From Comamonas sp. JUb58 (GTDB lineage Bacteria; Pseudomonadota; Gammaproteobacteria; Burkholderiales; Burkholderiaceae_C): 64,000 nt of DNA. Positions 47,154 to 54,526 of the stretch are shown in pieces. Position 1 is the stretch's first letter. Each line of letters begins with the position of its first letter. The notes under the pieces were generated by a model. That model had not been told where the DNA came from. It worked only from the letters and a program-made list of their open reading frames with translations, and made no database searches. The DNA lies in assembly GCF_004364775.1 (NCBI RefSeq), contig NZ_SOAL01000005.1, positions 124,001-188,000 of the forward strand, read 5' to 3'. The position numbers were made by a program, and so were the translations under genes.

Positions 47154-47725
47154 CAGCGCTGCTCCAGAAAGTTCTTCAGCATGGCGTGGCCATGCTCGGT
47201 GAGGATGCTCTCGGGGTGGAACTGCACGCCCTGGATCGGCAGGCTCTTGTGGCGCACGCCCTGGATTTCGCCATCTTCACTGGTGGCCGTCACTTCCAGG
47301 CAATCAGGGCAGCTGCTGCGCTCGATCACCAGGGAGTGGTAGCGGTTGACGGTGAACTGCGCAGGCAGATCGGCAAACACGCCTTCTTGCGTGGTCGTGA
47401 TCACGCTGGTCTTGCCATGCATTTGCTGCACGGCCCGCACCACCTGGCCGCCAAAGGCCGCGCCAATGGCCTGGTGGCCCAGGCACACGCCCAAAATCGG
47501 CAGCTTGCCGGCAAAGTGCTGGATGGCCGCGATGGAGATACCGGCTTCGGCCGGCGAGCAGGGACCGGGCGAGATGACCAGCCAATCGGGCTGGTGTGCG
47601 GCGATGGCCTCCAGCGAGGTTTCGTCATTGCGCACCACCACGACCTCGACCCCCAGCTCACCAAAGTACTGCACGATGTTGTAGGTGAAGCTGTCGTAGT
47701 TATCGACCATCAACAGTTTTTTCAT
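47153..47725 (-). CDS. trpG: Anthranilate synthase component II (glutamine amidotransferase)
   Basis: TrpG supplies ammonia from glutamine to TrpE. The 190-aa class I amidotransferase has [25 protein letters not shown], the oxyanion/nucleophile region [14 protein letters not shown] (Cys) and the His-Glu pair in [14 protein letters not shown]. The GGGAG ribosome-binding site fits the start at 47725. It follows the chorismate mutase gene by 2 nt and overlaps the exporter start. Confidence 0.96.
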   Translation of the reverse strand: MKKLLMVDNYDSFTYNIVQYFGELGVEVVVVRNDETSLEAIAAHQPDWLVISPGPCSPAEAGISIAAIQHFAGKLPILGVCLGHQAIGAAFGGQVVRAVQQMHGKTSVITTTQEGVFADLPAQFTVNRYHSLVIERSSCPDCLEVTATSEDGEIQGVRHKSLPIQGVQFHPESILTEHGHAMLKNFLEQR

Positions 47726-47727
47726 CG

Positions 47728-48057
47728 TCACTCCCGGGGTTTGCCGCCCGCTTGCAAGCGGGCCAGTTCGCGGTGCTCGTAGGCGATATAGGCCTCCATC
47801 ATCGCGCGGTAGATGGCCTCGATCACATCGGGCTGGCCGCCTTCGAGCGCAGCGCGTTCGCGCACGCGGCTGACGATGGCTTCGATGCGGTCTTCATCGC
47901 GCACCAGCTCGGGGTTGTTCTTGACCTTGGCAGCCTGGGTCATGTAGCCGCCGCGCTCCACCAGCAGGGGCACCAGGATGTCGTCGAGTGCATTCACATT
48001 GCGGCGCACATCGGCCATGGTGTTGCAGTCTTCTACTTTGTCGATAGCGCGGGTCAT
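47728..48057 (-). CDS. Chorismate mutase, AroQ class
   Basis: A 109-aa all-helical protein of the AroQ fold with [34 protein letters not shown] and [16 protein letters not shown]. It is related to PchB-like and monofunctional chorismate mutases, which convert chorismate to prephenate (towards Phe/Tyr) or cleave isochorismate. Its ATG overlaps the trpE stop (ATGA) and it ends 2 nt before trpG. A branch-point enzyme competing for the TrpE substrate is thus embedded in the trp operon. Confidence 0.85.
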   Translation of the reverse strand: MTRAIDKVEDCNTMADVRRNVNALDDILVPLLVERGGYMTQAAKVKNNPELVRDEDRIEAIVSRVRERAALEGGQPDVIEAIYRAMMEAYIAYEHRELARLQAGGKPRE

Positions 48058-49553
48058 TCCAGTCCTTCTTCAACGAGTTCGGCAGCGCGCAGCAGTGCGC
48101 GGGCCTTGTGTTCGGTCTCTTTCCATTCCAGCTCGGGCACCGAGTCGGCGACCACGCCGGCCGCCGCCTGCACATAGAGCATGCCGTCCTTGATGACGCC
48201 GGTGCGGATCGCAATGGCCAGGTCCATGTCGCCGGCAAAGCTCAGGTAACCGCAGGCGCCGCCATAAATGCCGCGCTTGACCGGTTCGAGCTGGTCGATG
48301 ACCTCCATCGCATGCACCTTGGGTGCGCCCGACAAGGTGCCGGCCGGGAAGGTGGCCTTGAGCACGTCCATGCTGGTCATGCCGTCCTTGAGGATGCCTT
48401 CGACATTGCTGACGATGTGCATCACATGGCTGTAGCGCTCCACCGCAAAGGCCTCGGTCACCTTGACGGAGCCGGTCTTGGCAATGCGGCCGATGTCGTT
48501 GCGCGCCAGGTCGATCAGCATCACATGCTCGGCGCGTTCCTTGGGGTCGTTCACCAGCTCCTGCTCGGTGGCCTTGTCCTTTTCCGGCGTTGCGGCGCGT
48601 GGGCGGGTGCCGGCCAGTGGGCGGATGGTGATCTTCTGCCCTTCCTCGACCTGCTCCTGGCGCACCAGAATCTCGGGGCTGGCCCCCACCACCTGGAAAT
48701 CCCCAAAGTGGTAGTAGTACATATAGGGGCTGGGGTTGAGCGAGCGCAGCGCACGGTACAGCGACAGCGGGTTCTCGGTGTAGCGCTTCTGGATGCGCTG
48801 GCCCACCTGCACCTGCATGAAATCGCCCGCGGCAATCATCTCCTTGGCTTCCAGCACGGCCTTGAGGTAATCGGCCTTGGCAAAGCTGCGCTCGGAGGGG
48901 TAGCTGTCTCCGGCCTTGATCTGCGGCACGCTGACCGAGTAGCGCAACTGCTCCTTGAGCTGGCGCACGCGCTTCTTGGCCTTGGAATAGGCCTCTGCCT
49001 CGGCCGGGTTGGCGTAGACGATCAGGTAGAGCTTGCCCGAGAGGTTGTCGATGACGGCGACCTCTTCGCACTGCAGCAGCAGGATGTCGGGCGTGCCCAG
49101 GGTGTCGGGCGGGCAGCTGTTTTCGAGCTTTTTCTCGATGTAGCGCACGGCGTCATAGCCAAAGTAGCCGGCCAGACCGCCGCAAAAGCGCGGCAGGCCG
49201 GGCGACAGCGCCACCTTGAAGCGTTTTTGGTAGTCGGCAATGAAATCCAGAGGATTGCCCGCATGGGTCTCGACCACCTGGCCATCAGTCACGACCTCGG
49301 TGCGGGCATCGGCGCCAAAGCCGCTGGCGCGCAGCAGGCTGCGGGCAGGCAGGCCGATAAAGCTGTAACGGCCAAAACGCTCGCCTCCGACCACGGATTC
49401 GAGCAAAAAGCTGTGCTCGCCATCGTCATGCGTGTGGCAGAGCTTGAGGTACAGGGAGAGAGGGGTTTCCAGATCCGCAAACGCTTCTGCGACCAGAGGA
49501 ATGCGGTTGTAGCCTTGGTTGGCCAGACTTTTGAATTCGAGTTCGGTGATCAC
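48054..49553 (-). CDS. trpE: Anthranilate synthase component I
   Basis: TrpE converts chorismate and ammonia to anthranilate and is normally feedback-inhibited by Trp. The 499-aa protein has the N-terminal LLESVVGGERFGRYSFIG (Trp-binding element). The C-terminal chorismate-binding domain has GDFMQVQVGQRI, IRPLAGTRPRAAT, LIDLARNDIGRIAKTGSV, FPAGTLSGAPKVHAMEVIDQLEP and GGACGYLSFAGDMDLAIAIRT. The start is GTG (reads VITELEFKSLANQGYNRIP), with GGGGA 9 nt upstream. It is preceded by a leader encoding a Trp-containing peptide. Confidence 0.95.
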   Translation of the reverse strand: MITELEFKSLANQGYNRIPLVAEAFADLETPLSLYLKLCHTHDDGEHSFLLESVVGGERFGRYSFIGLPARSLLRASGFGADARTEVVTDGQVVETHAGNPLDFIADYQKRFKVALSPGLPRFCGGLAGYFGYDAVRYIEKKLENSCPPDTLGTPDILLLQCEEVAVIDNLSGKLYLIVYANPAEAEAYSKAKKRVRQLKEQLRYSVSVPQIKAGDSYPSERSFAKADYLKAVLEAKEMIAAGDFMQVQVGQRIQKRYTENPLSLYRALRSLNPSPYMYYYHFGDFQVVGASPEILVRQEQVEEGQKITIRPLAGTRPRAATPEKDKATEQELVNDPKERAEHVMLIDLARNDIGRIAKTGSVKVTEAFAVERYSHVMHIVSNVEGILKDGMTSMDVLKATFPAGTLSGAPKVHAMEVIDQLEPVKRGIYGGACGYLSFAGDMDLAIAIRTGVIKDGMLYVQAAAGVVADSVPELEWKETEHKARALLRAAELVEEGLE

Positions 49554-49681
49554 GAAGAACCATCCCCAGCTTGAGCAGCGCACGCTGGATGTGTGCGTAT
49601 CGTGCGCTGCAGTTCATCTTTGGTGGACTGGTCTTGCAACCAGCCCTCGGGCGCACGCTGGGGCGTGTTACCCAGCGGCAA
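49554..49681 (-). promoter_or_regulatory. trp leader with mutually exclusive hairpins
   Basis: In transcript order, segment 1 (49671-49677) pairs with segment 2 (49656-49662) over 7 bp. Segment 2 (GCGCACG at 49651-49657) pairs with segment 3 (49601-49607). Segment 3 (49601-49610) pairs with segment 4 (49575-49584) over 10 bp. GCGCACGCTGG occurs identically in segments 2 and 4. The 3:4 hairpin has no T tract. The trpE ribosome-binding site (49561-49570) can pair with 49584-49591 over 5+3 bp, which excludes 3:4. Confidence 0.55.
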
Positions 49682-49765
49682 TCAAACAGGCATAGATACA
49701 GGCTTACGCCAGGGCCAAGCTCCCCGGTCGGAACGACCTGTAATGACTGCGTGATGGATGAACAT
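49682..49765 (-). CDS. trpL: trp operon leader peptide
   Basis: A 27-codon ORF starting MFIHHAVITGR with Trp at positions 17 and 19 (AWPWRK). It ends in TGA just 4 nt before the first leader hairpin of the trp attenuator. The first in-frame Trp codons lie about 35-40 nt before hairpin segment 1. No Shine-Dalgarno is visible. An extended -10 (TGCTACACT) ends 7 nt before the ATG, so the transcript probably starts at or next to the A of the ATG (leaderless). Confidence 0.7.
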   Translation of the reverse strand: MFIHHAVITGRSDRGAWPWRKPVSMPV

Positions 49766-49772
49766 GGCGCCT

Positions 49773-49781
49773 AGTGTAGCA
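49773..49781 (-). promoter_or_regulatory. Predicted extended -10 promoter of the trp operon
   Basis: TGCTACACT on the minus strand is an extended -10 element (TGn plus TACACT at 49773-49778). The predicted start falls on the trpL ATG. No good -35 is visible. Confidence 0.45.
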
Positions 49782-49826
49782 AACGAATCTGCAAACGACG
49801 GTGTAAAAACCAGAAAATCGGGGATT

Positions 49827-50237
49827 TCAGCGCGGCAAGCCCGCAGCCGCCGCTGGGCCGGCCTGCAGACTGCCCCGCTGCAGCCGCTGGTGCTGGCAGC
49901 GCCTGGGCTGCAAAGCAGCCACCAAGGTATCGACGACCTGCTGCGCCTTGGCCGAGTTGTCGCCCGAGAAGTTGCAGACATAGACATCGAGCGTGACATG
50001 GCCCAGCTCCGGCCAGGTGTGGATGGCCACATGCGACTCGGCCAGCAAGACCACGCCGGTGACGCCACCGGGCTGGCCGTTGTGGCTGGGAAACGGCACC
50101 CAGCTGTCATGCATGCGTGTTAGCCCCGCATCGGCCACCGCCTGGTTGCACAGCGCAGCCAGCGCCTGCGCATCGACCAGCCAGGCCGCCGGGCACTGGC
50201 AGTCATACAGGTCGGCCGTCAGGTGCAGTCCGTCCAC
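49827..50237 (-). CDS. speD: S-adenosylmethionine decarboxylase-type protein
   Basis: A 136-aa protein of the small prokaryotic AdoMet decarboxylase class, which self-cleaves to form a pyruvoyl cofactor and makes decarboxylated SAM for spermidine synthesis. The pyruvoyl Ser lies in LLAESHVAIHTWPELGH, and the catalytic Cys region is DVYVCNFSGDN. The C-terminal 25 residues are Arg/Gln/Ala-rich and look non-conserved. It starts 11 nt after gph and ends about 60 nt before the trp leader peptide. No spermidine synthase gene is adjacent. Confidence 0.87.
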   Translation of the reverse strand: MDGLHLTADLYDCQCPAAWLVDAQALAALCNQAVADAGLTRMHDSWVPFPSHNGQPGGVTGVVLLAESHVAIHTWPELGHVTLDVYVCNFSGDNSAKAQQVVDTLVAALQPRRCQHQRLQRGSLQAGPAAAAGLPR

Positions 50238-50248
50238 GGCAAGTGGCC

Positions 50249-50959
50249 TCAGGCCTGCAGCTCGCTGAGCGCATCCACATAGCCGGTCGCTGCCACCTGG
50301 CGGATCGGCTGGCCGTGGTTGTAGCCATAGCTGACCAGCACCACCGGGCAGCCCGCGTTGTGCGCCGCCTCGGCATCGTTGCTGCTGTCGCCCACCATCA
50401 AGGTCAGGGCCGGCTTGCTGCCCAGGGCCTCGCAGGTCTTGAGCAGCGGCAGCGGATCGGGCTTCTTGCGCTCAAAGGAATCGCCACCAAACACATGGTC
50501 AAAATAGTCGCGCAAGCCCTTGGCGCGCAGCAGCGGCTCGGCAAAGGTCAGCGGCTTATTGGTCAGGCAGGCCATCTTCAGCCCCTTGGCGCGCCATTGC
50601 GCCAGGCCCTTCTCCACCCCGTCATACACCCGGGAGAAGCGGCCATTGATGGCCAGGTAATGGTGCTGGTAGCGCTCCCAGGCCTGAGCATAGCGGTTGT
50701 CGATCTCGGTGGCCGGGACCGGCTGGCCGCTCGCCTGGTGCACCTGGGCCAGCACATGGGTCAGCACCGCGCGCAGCAGATGCTCCGAACCCTTGCCCAC
50801 CATGGGCTCGATGGTCTGCACATCAATCGCCGGCAGCTGCAGATCCGCCAGCATGCGGTTGAGCGCCTCGGCAAAGTCCCCCATGGTGTCGACCATGGTG
50901 CCGTCGAGGTCGACGATGACGGCTTCGCAGCCAGGGAGCATTTTCTTCAGATCAAACAT
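50249..50959 (-). CDS. gph: Phosphoglycolate phosphatase
   Basis: A 236-aa HAD-family hydrolase that removes 2-phosphoglycolate made during DNA repair or by oxygenase activity. It has HAD motif [13 protein letters not shown], motif II CLTNKP, motif III Lys in KKPDPLPLL and motif [13 protein letters not shown]. The start [14 protein letters not shown] was chosen; the frame is open upstream but unlike the family. Gph next to trpE is a common beta- and gammaproteobacterial arrangement. Confidence 0.92.
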   Translation of the reverse strand: MFDLKKMLPGCEAVIVDLDGTMVDTMGDFAEALNRMLADLQLPAIDVQTIEPMVGKGSEHLLRAVLTHVLAQVHQASGQPVPATEIDNRYAQAWERYQHHYLAINGRFSRVYDGVEKGLAQWRAKGLKMACLTNKPLTFAEPLLRAKGLRDYFDHVFGGDSFERKKPDPLPLLKTCEALGSKPALTLMVGDSSNDAEAAHNAGCPVVLVSYGYNHGQPIRQVAATGYVDALSELQA

Positions 50960-51185
50960 GGCATTCAGCCCACGCAGGGGCTCGGTAGACAGTGCCGCGC
51001 CATTCTGCCCCAGTTTGCGCAGGGCCTGGGAAACATCTTCCCCGCGCTGCGGAGCACCGTTTGTCATGCCGAAACCGCCACTGGCTCCGGCTGGTCCCCC
51101 ATCACCGCCCGATTGCTTTAATGTCACCAAACTCGCAAGTTATAACAATATAGCTATCTTCAATAGAAAACATCATGGTGATTGC

Positions 51186-51638
51186 ATGATCCGAAAGCTC
51201 TCCCCCACCCGCCCCTGGCAACAGGGCTTTACGCTGATTGAAGTCATGATCGTGGTGGCCATCATCGGCATTCTGGCAGCCATCGCACTGCCCTCTTACC
51301 GCGATTACGTGATTCGAGGACGCATCCCCGAGGCCACCGCAGCTCTGTCTACCTACCAGGTGCGGATGGAGCAGTGGTTCCAGGACAACCGCAAGTACCG
51401 CAATGCGGACAGCGCCTGTGGCGCACTGCCAGCGGACAACAACAGCGGCAAGTATTTCAACATCAGCTGCGCGGCCAGCTCGGATACCGTCTACACACTG
51501 ACCGCGACCGGCAAAGGGCCCATGAGCGGCTTCACCTATACCGTCAACCAAGTGGGAGGCAAAGCCACGACGGCCGTACCCAGCCGCTGGACCACTTCCG
51601 ACACCTGCTGGATCACTGGCAAGGGTGGCACATGCTAG
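51186..51638 (+). CDS. pilE: Type IV pilin-like protein PilE (minor pilin)
   Basis: A 150-aa pilin with a short leader cleaved after Gly in [27 protein letters not shown], the type III signal with Glu5. The C-terminal part has four Cys, including [12 protein letters not shown] for the D-region disulfide. It is the first gene of the minor-pilin operon and overlaps fimT by 7 nt. It likely sits at the pilus tip complex rather than forming the shaft. The 226-nt gap upstream to gph shows no clear sigma-54 promoter. Confidence 0.88.
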   Translation: MIRKLSPTRPWQQGFTLIEVMIVVAIIGILAAIALPSYRDYVIRGRIPEATAALSTYQVRMEQWFQDNRKYRNADSACGALPADNNSGKYFNISCAASSDTVYTLTATGKGPMSGFTYTVNQVGGKATTAVPSRWTTSDTCWITGKGGTC

Positions 51639-52264
51639 GCCTTGTGCGTCCACGTGCCCGGCCGCACATGCGCGGCATGACCTTGATCGAGTTGATGATC
51701 GGCCTGACCATCGTGGCCATCGTGCTGATGCTGGGCATGCCATCGATGGTGGTGTGGATGAACAACTCCCGCATCCGCACCGCCGCCGACAGCCTGCACA
51801 ACAGCATGCAGGCAGCCCGGGCCGAGGCTGTGCGTCGCAACCAGGTGGTACGCGTTCAGGTGGTGGACAGCTTGAACAACGACTGCAGTCTCAGCTCCAA
51901 CGGCCTGTACTGGGCCATCAGCCTGGGAGCTGGATCCAATCCCGCAACCAGTTGTGCCAGCGCGATTGACGACAGCACCGCTCCCAAGATCTTGCAAAAA
52001 GGGGCTATCGCCAATTCTGGAAACGTCGCAGTCAGAGCCTCGCAAACCGTGTTTGCCTTTAATGGTCTGGGTCAGCAGGCCAGCACGACGTCCCCTACCA
52101 CCACGGCCCCTCAGGCCATGACCGTGCAGATCACCTCCAGCCAAGGTAGCTGTGTCCAGGCAGGTGGCGAAATCCGCTGCTTGACTGTCACGGTCAGCCC
52201 TGCGGGCCAGGTGCGCATGTGTGACCCGGCCATTTCAACAACGGGCGATGCACTCAAATGCTGA
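51632..52264 (+). CDS. fimT: GspH/FimT-family pseudopilin
   Basis: A 210-aa minor pilin with the prepilin signal [27 protein letters not shown] and the GspH-domain feature [24 protein letters not shown]. Several Cys in the C-terminal half probably form disulfides. Minor pilins of this type prime assembly of type IV pili. The ATG overlaps the pilE stop by 7 nt, and the gene overlaps pilV by 7 nt, so all are translationally coupled. Confidence 0.88.
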   Translation: MLGLVRPRARPHMRGMTLIELMIGLTIVAIVLMLGMPSMVVWMNNSRIRTAADSLHNSMQAARAEAVRRNQVVRVQVVDSLNNDCSLSSNGLYWAISLGAGSNPATSCASAIDDSTAPKILQKGAIANSGNVAVRASQTVFAFNGLGQQASTTSPTTTAPQAMTVQITSSQGSCVQAGGEIRCLTVTVSPAGQVRMCDPAISTTGDALKC

Positions 52265-52755
52265 AGGAATCTGTGATGAAAGCTTCACCCCAGCTGCGCC
52301 GAGCTTGGCGCCCAGGTCTTGCGCCATCGCAGCAGCGCGGCGTGCTGCTGCTCGAAGCGCTGATTGCCATTCTTATTTTCTCACTCGGGATTCTGGGCGT
52401 GGTCGGCCTGCAAGCCGCATCGATCAAGCAAGCCACTGCAGCGGAAGACCGTGCCAAGGCAGCATCCCTGGCCAATGATTTGATCAGCCGCATGTGGGCC
52501 AGCAACCACACCACGCTCAGCACCAACTTTGGCGCTACCGGCGACGGCTTTACCCGTTGGATGGAGACCGTCGAGGGTTCTCAGCTTCCCGGGGTCAAAG
52601 ACAGCGACACCCTGAAACCTACGATCAGTTTCACCGATGGGCCCACCAGCGCCACCGGCATTGCACTGAGCACCCAGGCCAAGATCATCATCAAGTGGCA
52701 AGCCCCTAACGAGAGCACTGCCCACCAATATACCGCGATTGCTGTCATCAAATGA
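52258..52755 (+). CDS. pilV: Type IV pilus modification/minor pilin PilV
   Basis: A 165-aa minor pilin with the prepilin signal QQRG-VLLLEALIAILIFSLGILGVVGLQAASIKQ, the PilV pattern. Leu replaces the usual Phe/Met at mature position 2, as is common in PilV. It belongs to the FimT-PilV-PilW-PilX tip complex. It overlaps fimT by 7 nt and pilW by 4 nt (ATGA). Confidence 0.88.
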   Translation: MLKESVMKASPQLRRAWRPGLAPSQQRGVLLLEALIAILIFSLGILGVVGLQAASIKQATAAEDRAKAASLANDLISRMWASNHTTLSTNFGATGDGFTRWMETVEGSQLPGVKDSDTLKPTISFTDGPTSATGIALSTQAKIIIKWQAPNESTAHQYTAIAVIK

Positions 52756-53864
52756 CTACATCCCTCTCTCGCTCGCGCCAAGCGGGCTTCAGCCTGATCG
52801 AGATCATGGTGGCCGTGGTAATCGGCATGGTCGGTGTCATCATCATGACCCAGGTGCTGATGCAATCCGATAGCGCGCGGCGCAACACCACCAGTGGGGA
52901 CGATGCCCAGATCAACGCCTCCATCGCCTTGTCAGGCATCGAGCGCGATATTCGCATGTCCGGCTATGGCCTCAATTCGCTGAACCTGCTGGGCTGCTCC
53001 TGGACCTTCACCCCCTCCAGCGAAAGCAGCGCGTTGACCAGTGCCCTCAGCATTGGCCCGGTGGTCATCAACCCCGCCACCAGCCTGGTACCTGCAGGCG
53101 ATGCCAACACGGATACCTTGCTGGTCATGTACGGCACCAGCAACAGCCCTGCCGAAGGTGATGCCTTGATAGCGGCCAGCGCCAGCACTACGTTCAAGAT
53201 GACCACTGCACCGTCCTTTGCGACGAATGATCGAACCATTGCCCTGCCGCTTCCGCGCACAGCAAGCTGCTCGGTCCGTACCGATCGCGTTACCAACGTG
53301 CCTGGCGATGGAACCATTTCCGTAGCGAACGGTTTGAGCGGCATCAAGGCCGGCGACGTCCTCTACAACCTGGGCGCAAAACCCATCGTTCGAGCCTATG
53401 CGGTGCGCAACGGCAACCTGACGGTCTGTGACTACACCGTCTACAACTGCAGCAAGACCTCCTACACCAGCACGCTCAACAGCGACGTCTGGGTGCCTGT
53501 GGGCAACAACGTGGTCAGCCTGCGCGCGCAGTATGGACAAGACAAAACGGCAGGCACGATGGCGGGCGTGGTCACGGATTTTGACCGCACCACGCCCAGC
53601 TCCAGTGCCTTTCCAGCCTGCGCATGGACCCGTCTGTTGACTGTGCGGCTGGCCGTTGTGGCACGGGGTGGTCAGTACGACAAGGATGTGGTGACGGGTG
53701 CCGTACCCACCTGGTCCGGCAGCGGCAGCATTGCCTTCAACCTGGGTAGCGGCAGTGACTGGCAGCACTACCGCTACAAGACCGTGGAGACTGCCGTGCC
53801 CTTGCGCAACATGCTCTGGCAGGGCAACCAGCCCAGCTACCAAGGAGGAGAAAGCGGATGCTGA
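52752..53864 (+). CDS. pilW: Type IV pilus assembly minor pilin PilW
   Basis: A 370-aa minor pilin with the signal RQAG-FSLIEIMVAVVIGMVGVIIMTQVLMQSD. The large C-terminal domain is typical of PilW (SGIERDIRMSGYGLN, then repeated beta-rich stretches). It is the largest of the minor pilins and joins PilX and PilY1 at the tip. It overlaps pilV by 4 nt and pilX by 7 nt. Confidence 0.88.
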   Translation: MTTSLSRSRQAGFSLIEIMVAVVIGMVGVIIMTQVLMQSDSARRNTTSGDDAQINASIALSGIERDIRMSGYGLNSLNLLGCSWTFTPSSESSALTSALSIGPVVINPATSLVPAGDANTDTLLVMYGTSNSPAEGDALIAASASTTFKMTTAPSFATNDRTIALPLPRTASCSVRTDRVTNVPGDGTISVANGLSGIKAGDVLYNLGAKPIVRAYAVRNGNLTVCDYTVYNCSKTSYTSTLNSDVWVPVGNNVVSLRAQYGQDKTAGTMAGVVTDFDRTTPSSSAFPACAWTRLLTVRLAVVARGGQYDKDVVTGAVPTWSGSGSIAFNLGSGSDWQHYRYKTVETAVPLRNMLWQGNQPSYQGGESGC

Positions 53865-54490
53865 ATCGCTCCCATACCTTCGTACGCCGTCAAGAACGCG
53901 GCGTCGTGATGATTGTGGCCTTGATCGTGCTGGTAGCGCTGATCCTGGGCGCGCTGGCGCTCACCAAGTCGGTGTTCACCTCCAACCTGATTGCCGGTAA
54001 CCTGTCTTTTCAAAAAGCAGCCACCAACTCTGCGGATGTGGGGGTGGAAAACGCCATCGCCTGGATCGAACTGCAAAACGGCAGGGCAGGCACCTGCAGC
54101 CCAGGTACCAAGATACTGTCCTGTGACCATAAATCCGATGGTTACCTCGCTGCGGTGCAAAACCCGCAGGAAGGAGAGTCCTGGACCGATTTCTGGGAAC
54201 GAATCATCGTCCCCACGAATGCCGTCAAGACCCTGTCTTCCGACAGCGCTGGCAACACCTCCGCCTATGTAATTCAGCGCATGTGCAGCGCTGCAGGTGA
54301 CAGCAGCAGCACCGGCATCATTTGCTCCACCTCGCCCAACTCCTCGGGCGGCAGCTGCACAAGCGGCAGCAGCTGTGATACCCAGGGTATCAATCTCTAC
54401 TCCGTCAGCCAGGTGTATTACCGCATCACCGTCCGTGTGCTAGGACCCAACAACACCGTGAGCTTCGTGCAAGCCATGGTGGCCATGTAA
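53858..54490 (+). CDS. pilX: Type IV pilus assembly minor pilin PilX
   Basis: A 210-aa protein with the PilX-type N-terminus RQERG-VVMIVALIVLVALILGALALTKSVFTSNLIAGNLSFQKAA. Mature position 5 is Val-rich rather than Glu-bearing, as in other PilX proteins. The C-terminal part is Ser/Cys/Gly-rich (SGGSCTSGSSCDTQG). It lies between pilW and pilY1, 36 nt before the latter. Confidence 0.87.
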   Translation: MLNRSHTFVRRQERGVVMIVALIVLVALILGALALTKSVFTSNLIAGNLSFQKAATNSADVGVENAIAWIELQNGRAGTCSPGTKILSCDHKSDGYLAAVQNPQEGESWTDFWERIIVPTNAVKTLSSDSAGNTSAYVIQRMCSAAGDSSSTGIICSTSPNSSGGSCTSGSSCDTQGINLYSVSQVYYRITVRVLGPNNTVSFVQAMVAM

Positions 54491-54526
54491 TCCGATTTTT
54501 AGCAACTATCTTTTGGATATGCTGCC

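Noticed and set aside
50960-51185. Sigma-54 promoter for the minor-pilin operon.
   Set aside because: No GG-N10-GC pair with consensus context was found in the gap.
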